DNA of 64,000 nt, taken from Micromonospora saelicesensis (GTDB lineage Bacteria; Actinomycetota; Actinomycetes; Mycobacteriales; Micromonosporaceae). Positions 57,921 through 64,000 of this stretch are shown piece after piece (position 1 is the first letter of the stretch; every line of letters begins with the position of its first letter). Below the pieces are notes generated by a model, which worked only from the letters and a program-made list of their open reading frames with translations, was not told the origin of the DNA and did no database searches. The stretch is from positions 62,001 through 126,000 of the forward strand of contig NZ_FMCR01000009.1 of NCBI RefSeq assembly GCF_900091575.1. Reading direction: 5' to 3'. The translations under genes were made by a program, and so were the position numbers.

Positions 57921-58931
57921 ATGCGGAACTGCCGGGTGGGTCTGGTCGGAGCCGGCGGCGTGGCACAGCGCCACGCGCGGGTACTGGCCGGGTTCGACGA
58001 CGTCGAGCTGGTCGGCGTCACGGACGTCGCGTCGGAGGCCGCGTCCGCGCTGGCCGCACAGCACGGTGGGCGGGCCTGCGCCGACGTCGCCGAGCTGCTG
58101 GCCACCGAGCTGGACGCCGTGTACGTCTGCGTGCCACCGTTCGCGCACGGTCCCGCTGAGGAGGCGGTGATCGAGGCCGGGGTGCCGATGTTCGTGGAGA
58201 AGCCCGTCGCGGTCGACCTGAGCACCGCCGAGCGGATCGCCGACCTGGTCGCGCGGCGTGGGCTGCGCACCGCCGTCGGCCACCACTGGCGCTACCTGAG
58301 CGTGCTGGACCAGGCCCGCGACCTGCTCGCCGACCGACCGGTGCGGATGGTCAGCGGGGCCTGGCTGGACAAGGTGCCCCCGGTGGCGTGGTGGTCGCGA
58401 CGGGACCGCTCCGGCGGGCCGGTGGTCGAGCAGGCCGCCCACGTGCTCGACCTGATCCGCGTGCTGGCCGGCGAGGTAACCGAGGTCACCGCGTACGGCA
58501 ACGGCACCCCACCCCCGGTCGACGGCGCCGACATCGACTCGGTGACCACCGCCGCGCTGCGCTTCGCCGACGGCGCGGTCGGCACGCTCAGCGCCGCCTG
58601 CGTCCTCGGCTGGAAGCACCGCGCCGGCCTGGAGATCCTCGCCGACGGGCTGGCCCTGGCGATCACCGAGGACGGGCTGTCGATCCGCGACGCCGACGGC
58701 GAACGACACGTCCCCGCCGACCCGGAAGCCGCCCGGGTGGCGGTGGACCGCGCCTTCGTCGACGCCGTCCGCGGCGTCGGCGACGACGTGCGCGTCCCGT
58801 ACGCCGAGGCCCTCGCCACCCAGCGCCTGGCCCTCGCGGTGGCCGACTCGGCCCGTACCGGCACCACCGTGCGGCTCGCCACCGCGACGGCGCCGACGGT
58901 GCTCGCCGCCGGGGTGACCGTCGATGCGTGA
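57921..58931 (+). CDS. Gfo/Idh/MocA family oxidoreductase
   Basis: A 336-residue NAD(P)-dependent dehydrogenase. The Rossmann motif VGLVGAGGVAQRHARVLAGF is at the N-terminus, the EKP motif at MFVEKPVAVDLS, and the catalytic-domain segment SGGPVVEQAAHVLDLIRVLA further on, with the conserved His. ATG 57921 has AAGGGG with 6-base spacing; an ATG nine codons upstream is also possible. It is divergent from the GpgS-like gene and is followed by an MDR gene with an 8-bp overlap. Oxidation of a sugar or sugar acid is likely. Confidence 0.85.
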   Translation: MRNCRVGLVGAGGVAQRHARVLAGFDDVELVGVTDVASEAASALAAQHGGRACADVAELLATELDAVYVCVPPFAHGPAEEAVIEAGVPMFVEKPVAVDLSTAERIADLVARRGLRTAVGHHWRYLSVLDQARDLLADRPVRMVSGAWLDKVPPVAWWSRRDRSGGPVVEQAAHVLDLIRVLAGEVTEVTAYGNGTPPPVDGADIDSVTTAALRFADGAVGTLSAACVLGWKHRAGLEILADGLALAITEDGLSIRDADGERHVPADPEAARVAVDRAFVDAVRGVGDDVRVPYAEALATQRLALAVADSARTGTTVRLATATAPTVLAAGVTVDA

Positions 58932-60012
58932 CAAGGTCGTGGTGGTCACCGGCCCCGGCCGGGTCGACCTCGTCGAGCAGGACGCCGCCCCGCTGCGCCC
59001 GGGCACGTTCCGGGTCGAGACGCTGTTCAGCGGTGTCTCCGCCGGCACCGAGCTGAGCTACGTCAAGGGCACGAACCCCTACCTGAACGTCACCTGGAAC
59101 CCCGACCTGGGCCTGTTCCAGCCGGGCGCGGCCAGCACGCCCTACCCGGTGACCCGACTCGGCTACATGCAGGTCGGCCGGGTGGTGGAGAGCGAAACCC
59201 CGGCCATCGCGGTGGGCACGGTCGGCGCGATGACGTACGGGCACCGCACCGGCTGGCTGGCCGACCCGGTCGCCGAACGGTTCGTGGCGCTGCCCGACGA
59301 CCTGGACCCGCTGCTCGGCGTCTACGTCGCGCACATGGGCCCGATCTGCGCCAACGGCCTGCTGCACGCCGCCGCCGACCTGCACGGCACCGACGTCCGC
59401 GCGCTCGGCGACGGGGTACGCGGTCGACGGGTAGCAGTCGTCGGCGCCGGTGTCGTGGCGCTGCTGACCGCGTTGTTCGCCCGGCACAACGGCGCCGCGT
59501 CGGTGGTGGTGCTCGACCCCACCCCGCAACGCCGCCAGGTCGCCGAGGCCCTCGGTCTGGAAACCCTCGACCCCGACGCGGACGACCCGGCGGTGGTGCT
59601 CAAGACCCGTTGGGCGCACACCGCCGGCGACCGGGGCGCCGACGTGGTGTTCCAGTGCCGGGGGCAGGCGTGGGCGCTGCATCTCGCCCTGCGGCTGCTG
59701 CGGCCCCAGGGCACCGTCATCGACCTCGCCTTCTACCAGGGCGGCGCGGACGCGGTCCGCCTCGGTGAGGAGTTCCACCACAACGGGCTGTCGCTGCGCT
59801 GCGCCCAGATCGGCCGGGTGCCGCGCGGGCTCGCACCCACCTGGGACCGCGAACGGCTCTCCGCCGAGACCGTCGACCTGCTCAGGGCGTACGGCGACGC
59901 GATCCGCAAGCACCTCGTCTCGGCGGTGGTGCCGTTCGACGAGGCGCCCGCCCTCCTCACCGACCTGGCCGACCGTCGCCGCCAGGAGCTTCAGGTGGTG
60001 CTCGCGACCTGA
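58924..60012 (+). CDS. MDR family zinc-dehydrogenase-like protein
   Basis: A 362-residue medium-chain dehydrogenase-like protein. The cofactor fold reads GRRVAVVGAGVVALLTALFA. The usual catalytic zinc Cys and the structural four-Cys loop are not obvious, so it may lack zinc. Its ATG overlaps the stop of the Gfo/Idh/MocA gene by 8 bp, so it is translated in tandem. Together the two could oxidise and reduce a sugar derivative, the classical arrangement for cofactor-regenerating sugar modification. No specific substrate is known. Confidence 0.75.
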   Translation: MRDKVVVVTGPGRVDLVEQDAAPLRPGTFRVETLFSGVSAGTELSYVKGTNPYLNVTWNPDLGLFQPGAASTPYPVTRLGYMQVGRVVESETPAIAVGTVGAMTYGHRTGWLADPVAERFVALPDDLDPLLGVYVAHMGPICANGLLHAAADLHGTDVRALGDGVRGRRVAVVGAGVVALLTALFARHNGAASVVVLDPTPQRRQVAEALGLETLDPDADDPAVVLKTRWAHTAGDRGADVVFQCRGQAWALHLALRLLRPQGTVIDLAFYQGGADAVRLGEEFHHNGLSLRCAQIGRVPRGLAPTWDRERLSAETVDLLRAYGDAIRKHLVSAVVPFDEAPALLTDLADRRRQELQVVLAT

Positions 60013-60053
60013 CCCACCGTCGCCGCGTGCCAGGGGCGGCTACCGTTCGCGAC

Positions 60054-61862
60054 ATGAGCACCGTGCAGGACCGGCCGGTTCCCGGCGACACCTCGACCGA
60101 CCGGCCCGTCGGCGGCAGCCCCGGGGGCCGGTCGGTCGGCCTGGCCGCGTTGCTGCCGTACCTGCGGGAGCACCGCGGCACCCTGGTCGTGGTCGGCGCG
60201 CTGTCGCTGATCGGCTCGGCGGCGTCGCTGGCGCAGCCGCTGCTCACCCGGTCGGTGCTTGAGCGGATCGGCGCCGAGCAGGGCGTCTCCCGGCTGGTGG
60301 CGGTGCTGGTGGCCCTCGTGGTGCTCGGCGCGGCGATCGGCGGGCTGCGCGACTACCTGCTGCAACGCACCGCCGAAGGAGTGGTGCTGGGCACCCGGCG
60401 TCGGCTGGCCGGCCACCTGCTGCGGCTGCCCATCGCCGAGTACGACCGCCGACGCACCGGTGACCTGCTCTCCCGGGTCGGCTCGGACACCACGCTGCTG
60501 CGCGCGGTCGTCACCTCCGGGCTGTTCGAGACGGTCACCGGGGCGGTGACGGTGGTCGGCGCCGGCACGGCCATGGTGCTGCTCGACCCGCTGCTGTTCG
60601 GCGTCACCCTGCTCGGGGTGGCGCTGGGGCTGGTTTTCGCCGCCACCTTCGCCCGTCGGGTCCGGGCGCTGGCCCGAGTAGCCCAGGAGCGGATCGGCGA
60701 GATGACCTCGGCGGTGGAGCGGTCCATCTCGGCGGCCCGGACCATCCGGGCCAGCCGCGCCGAGACCCGGGAGACGGAGACCGTGACCGGCAGCGCGCGG
60801 GAGGCGTACGCGGCAGGGCTGCGGGTGGCCCGGGTGCAGGCGCTGGTCGGCCCGATCGGCTCGGTCACCGTGCAGGGCGCGTTCCTGCTGGTGCTCGGCA
60901 TCGGTGGGGCGCGGGTCGCCGCCGGGGCGATCTCCGTCGGCGACCTGGTCGCGTTCGTCATGTACCTGTTCCTGCTGGCGCTGCCGTTGGGTCAGGTGCT
61001 GCGGGCGTACACCCAGTTGCAGTCCGGCCTGGGCGCCCTCCAGCGGATCGAGGAGATCCTGGCGGTGCCCGCGGAGGGCGCCGACGACCGTCCGGCGCCC
61101 GCCGCCGCGACGGCGACCCCGCGTCGCCCGACGCCGATGATCGAGTTCGACCGGGTCGGCTTCGGCTACCCGGGCGGCGAGCCGGTGCTGCACGACGTCA
61201 GCTTCGCGGTCCCCGCCGGCACCCGGACCGCCCTGGTCGGTCCCTCCGGCGCCGGCAAGTCCACACTGCTGGCCCTGGTCGAACGCTTCTACGAGGTGAG
61301 CGCCGGCGCGGTCCGGCTCGACGGCACCGACGTACGGGACCTGCCCCGCGACGCGCTGCGGGCCCGGCTCGGCTACGTCGAGCAGGAGGCTCCCGTGCTG
61401 GCCGGCACGCTGCGGGAGAATCTGCTGATCACCACCCCGGACGCCACCGACGACCGGTTGCGCGACGTCCTCGAGGAGGTCAACCTGGGCCACCTGGCGC
61501 AGCGCACCCCGCTGGGCCTCGACGTGCAGGTGGGGGAGGGCGGCGTGCTGCTCTCCGGAGGTGAGCGGCAGCGGCTGGCCATCGCCCGCGCGCTGCTCGC
61601 CGGCCCGCCGGTGCTGCTGCTCGACGAGCCCACCAGCAACCTCGACTCCCGCAACGAGGTCGCGCTGCGCCGCGCCATCGACGCCGTGGCCGTCCGCCGA
61701 ACCCTGTTGATCGTGGCGCACCGGCTGGCCACCGTGGTCGACGCCGACCAGATCGTCGTCCTCGACGGCGGCCGGGTGGTGGCCGTGGGCACCCACGCCG
61801 AACTGACCGCCACCGACCCGCTGTACCGGGAACTCGCCAGCCACCAGCTGCTGGTCGGCTGA
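60054..61862 (+). CDS. ABC transporter, fused permease and ATPase (exporter type)
   Basis: A 602-residue half-transporter. Six membrane helices occupy about residues 35-320, then the nucleotide-binding domain at about 360-600. Walker A is GPSGAGKST, the signature is LLSGGERQRLAIARALLAG and Walker B is VLLLDEPTSN, with the H-loop in LIVAHRLATVV. Such proteins dimerise and export lipids, peptides or drugs. ATG 60054 was chosen. The gene lies 41 bp after the MDR gene on the same strand but is not obviously part of that pathway. Confidence 0.92.
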   Translation: MSTVQDRPVPGDTSTDRPVGGSPGGRSVGLAALLPYLREHRGTLVVVGALSLIGSAASLAQPLLTRSVLERIGAEQGVSRLVAVLVALVVLGAAIGGLRDYLLQRTAEGVVLGTRRRLAGHLLRLPIAEYDRRRTGDLLSRVGSDTTLLRAVVTSGLFETVTGAVTVVGAGTAMVLLDPLLFGVTLLGVALGLVFAATFARRVRALARVAQERIGEMTSAVERSISAARTIRASRAETRETETVTGSAREAYAAGLRVARVQALVGPIGSVTVQGAFLLVLGIGGARVAAGAISVGDLVAFVMYLFLLALPLGQVLRAYTQLQSGLGALQRIEEILAVPAEGADDRPAPAAATATPRRPTPMIEFDRVGFGYPGGEPVLHDVSFAVPAGTRTALVGPSGAGKSTLLALVERFYEVSAGAVRLDGTDVRDLPRDALRARLGYVEQEAPVLAGTLRENLLITTPDATDDRLRDVLEEVNLGHLAQRTPLGLDVQVGEGGVLLSGGERQRLAIARALLAGPPVLLLDEPTSNLDSRNEVALRRAIDAVAVRRTLLIVAHRLATVVDADQIVVLDGGRVVAVGTHAELTATDPLYRELASHQLLVG

Positions 61863-61937
61863 CCGCGCCCCAGGAAGGCCAACTTGCCGGGCGGCCGGGC
61901 CGCGCGCGCCGCCCGGAATCGCGTACCGTTGCCGCTC

Positions 61938-64000
61938 ATGGGTGTGTCGCAACGGTTCAAGAGCAAGTTCCGGCGGTTCCTCCAGCGCCCCGGCTCGACC
62001 GTGGATCTTGCTCCGCTGGAGAAACTGCTCCCGGCGATCGAGGCGCGCGAGGCTGAGCTCACCGCGCTCGACGACGCCGAGCTGACCGCGGCCGCGGGTG
62101 CCGCCGCCGGTTACGAGGAGATCTGCGCCGTCGGCCGTGAGGCCGCCCGCCGTGGCCTCGACCAGCGGCCGTACGACGTGCAGCTGCTCGGCGCGATGTC
62201 GCTGCTCTCCGGCAAGGTCGCCGAGATGGCCACCGGTGAGGGCAAGACACTGACCGCCACGATCGCCGCGTACGGGCACGTCCGGCTCGGCAACGGCCCG
62301 GTGCACGTGCTCACCATCAACGACTACCTGGCCCGCCGCGACGCCCAGTGGATGGAGCCGGTCTACACCCTGCTCGGCCTCACCGTCGGCTGGGTCAACG
62401 AGGCGTCCACCCCGCAGGAGCGGCGCGACGCGTACGCCTGCGACGTCACCTACGTCTCGGTCAGCGAGGCGGGCTTCGACTACCTGCGCGACCAGCTGGT
62501 CACCGACGTGGAAGACCGGGTGCAGCCCGCGCTGACCACCGCCATCGTCGACGAGGCCGACTCGATCATGATCGACGAGGCCCGGGTGCCGATGGTCCTG
62601 GCCGGCGCGGTGCCGGGCGAGCAGGACCCGGTGCACGCCGCCGCCGCGCTCGTTCGTGGCCTGCGCAAGGGCAAGCACTACACGGTCGCCGAGGACGGGC
62701 GCAGCGTGGCGTTCACCTCCGCCGGCCTGGCCGCCATGGAGGCCAAGCTCGGCATCGACCTGTACGACGAGGAGCACGTCGCGCAGCTCTCCGCGGTCAA
62801 CGTGGCGCTGCACGCGCACGCCCTGCTGCACCGTGACGTGGATTACATCGTCCGGGACGGCTCCGTCGAGCTGGTCGACGAGATGCGCGGCCGGGTGGCC
62901 CAGCGCCGCCGCTGGCCGGACGGTCTCCAGGCCGCGGTCGAGGCCAAGGAAGGGCTGGACGCCACCGCCGAGGGCGAGGTGCTCGGCACCATCGCCATGC
63001 AGGCGTACATCGCGCTCTACCCGAAGGTCTGCGGGATGACCGCCACCGCGGTGCTGGTCGGCGACCAACTGCGGGAGTTCTTCGACCTCGAGGTCGCCGT
63101 GATCCCGCCGAACACCCCGTGCATCCGCGAGGACGAGCCGGACCGCATCTACGCCACCCGGGCGGAGAAGGACGAGGCGCTGATCGACGAGATCCAGCGC
63201 TGGCACGCCAAGGGGCGGCCGGTGCTGGTCGGCACCCTGGACGTCAAGGAGTCCGAGGGGCTGGCCGCCGGGCTGAACGCCGCCGGGGTGCCCTGCGTCG
63301 TGCTGAACGCCAAGAACGACGACGAAGAGGCCGCGATCATCGCCGAGGCCGGCGCGTACGGCGCGGTGACCGTCTCCACCCAGATGGCCGGCCGTGGCGT
63401 CGACATCCGCCTCGGCGGCAGCGACCAGACCGACCAGGAGCGGGTCGCCGAGCTGGGCGGGCTCTACGTGATCGGCAGCGGCCGGCACGACAGCCGCCGG
63501 GTGGACGACCAGCTGCGCGGTCGGGCCGGCCGGCAGGGCGACCCGGGTGGCTCGGTCTTCTTCGTCAGCCTGGAGGACGACCTCGTCGTCCGGCACGCCG
63601 CCGACTCGGTGCCGGCCTCGCCGCGGATGAACGCCGACGGTCTGGTGACCGACGAGCAGGTCGACTACGCCGTGGAGCACGCCCAGCGGGTCGCCGAGGG
63701 CGTCAACCACGAGATCCACCGCAACACCTGGCGCTACAGCGTGGTGATCGAGCAGCAGCGCAAGGCCCTCGCCGCGCGCCGGGAGCGGCTGCTGACCAGC
63801 GACGTGGCCGCGGTGATGCTGCTGGAGAAGGAGCCCGAGAAGGCCGGCGAGATGGACGAGGACCTGCTCGCCCGTGCCGCCCGGTCGATCGCGCTCTACC
63901 ACCTGGACCGGCTCTGGGCCGAGCACCTGGCCGAGCTGTCGGAGGTCCGCGAGGGCGTGCACCTGCGCGCGCTGGGCCGGCTCGACCCGCTGGACGAATT
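61938..64000 (+). CDS. secA2: Accessory Sec preprotein translocase ATPase SecA2 (3' part missing)
   Basis: 687 codons are visible. The N-terminal DEAD motor domain has Walker A ATGEGKT (98-104) and VDEADSIMIDEARVP (DEAD-like box). The second motor part has VSTQMAGRGVDIRLGG and GRHDSRRVDDQLRGRAGRQG. The short N-terminus and compact helical insert suit SecA2 (about 770 residues) rather than the house-keeping SecA. SecA2 helps export a subset of proteins, some without signal peptides. ATG 61938 is the start. The rest lies beyond the window. Confidence 0.9.
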   Translation, partial: MGVSQRFKSKFRRFLQRPGSTVDLAPLEKLLPAIEAREAELTALDDAELTAAAGAAAGYEEICAVGREAARRGLDQRPYDVQLLGAMSLLSGKVAEMATGEGKTLTATIAAYGHVRLGNGPVHVLTINDYLARRDAQWMEPVYTLLGLTVGWVNEASTPQERRDAYACDVTYVSVSEAGFDYLRDQLVTDVEDRVQPALTTAIVDEADSIMIDEARVPMVLAGAVPGEQDPVHAAAALVRGLRKGKHYTVAEDGRSVAFTSAGLAAMEAKLGIDLYDEEHVAQLSAVNVALHAHALLHRDVDYIVRDGSVELVDEMRGRVAQRRRWPDGLQAAVEAKEGLDATAEGEVLGTIAMQAYIALYPKVCGMTATAVLVGDQLREFFDLEVAVIPPNTPCIREDEPDRIYATRAEKDEALIDEIQRWHAKGRPVLVGTLDVKESEGLAAGLNAAGVPCVVLNAKNDDEEAAIIAEAGAYGAVTVSTQMAGRGVDIRLGGSDQTDQERVAELGGLYVIGSGRHDSRRVDDQLRGRAGRQGDPGGSVFFVSLEDDLVVRHAADSVPASPRMNADGLVTDEQVDYAVEHAQRVAEGVNHEIHRNTWRYSVVIEQQRKALAARRERLLTSDVAAVMLLEKEPEKAGEMDEDLLARAARSIALYHLDRLWAEHLAELSEVREGVHLRALGRLDPLDE

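Noticed and set aside
59991..63962. Open reading frame of 1323 codons on the minus strand opposite the MDR, ABC transporter and secA2 genes
   Set aside because: It is antisense to three well-recognised proteins, is rich in Gln, Arg, His and Gly as expected for mirror codons of a GC-rich gene, and shows no domains.
1..64000. tRNA and rRNA genes
   Set aside because: No cloverleaf- or rRNA-like sequence was noticed on either strand, although a covariance search was not possible.

Overview
The window is 64 kb of very GC-rich DNA from an actinobacterium, most likely a member of the Micromonosporaceae such as Micromonospora. This is inferred from codon use (third positions almost always G or C), GTG and TTG starts, Tat-type secreted proteins, DUF2089, DUF3817 and DUF4383 genes, a mycothiol-type DinB protein, an aa3-type oxidase subunit, a SecA2 and a rifamycin phosphotransferase. 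No rRNA, tRNA or CRISPR array was found. The left edge cuts a small membrane protein gene and the right edge cuts secA2.

Bases 1-9,300 hold mostly single genes: a DUF2089 regulator, a secreted I36-like inhibitor, a YciI protein, a secreted GH43 enzyme, a papain-fold-like protein with a downstream membrane mini-ORF, an S41 protease, a GNAT enzyme and a degenerate IS5-like insertion sequence. Bases 8,640-12,360 hold two regulator/enzyme pairs, TetR with an SDR and HxlR with a FrnE-like DsbA protein, both with visible operators. Bases 12,366-16,040 form a resistance operon: a rifampicin phosphotransferase gene preceded by a near-perfect rifamycin-associated element, with a class A beta-lactamase gene 26 bp downstream. 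An IS607-type element (serine recombinase plus TnpB) sits between two divergent genes at about 16,930-19,000.

Bases 19,000-32,460 carry metabolic and membrane genes: an MBL-fold hydrolase, a TMEM175 channel, a DUF418 protein, a Tat-exported beta carbonic anhydrase, a CBM6-DUF1996 secreted protein, a saccharopine dehydrogenase-like enzyme and a GlxA-type regulator. A TetR regulon follows, in which four copies of one palindrome serve two promoter regions. Bases 32,580-44,430 include a gene interrupted in frame by an amber codon, a glycogen-debranching-type glucosidase with an SCP2 protein, a zinc alcohol dehydrogenase with an SRPBCC protein, an LD-carboxypeptidase, a glutamate-cysteine ligase and a 26-bp tandem repeat array.

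Bases 44,580-55,390 look like a stress and energy region. They hold a baeRF (Rv2629-like) protein overlapping a pyruvate oxidase-like TPP enzyme, a heme-oxygenase-like redox enzyme and a CDGSH protein. They also hold a SigB/SigF-type sigma factor fused to a STAS domain, ctaD, and a STAS-HATPase fusion that could be the partner of that sigma factor. Bases 55,470-60,010 hold a divergent sugar cluster (GT4, GpgS-like synthase, Gfo/Idh oxidoreductase, MDR dehydrogenase). An ABC exporter and secA2 follow. The most unusual items are the sigma-STAS and STAS-HATPase fusions, the rifamycin-element-driven operon containing a beta-lactamase, the papain-fold-like protein, and two unlinked repeat families.
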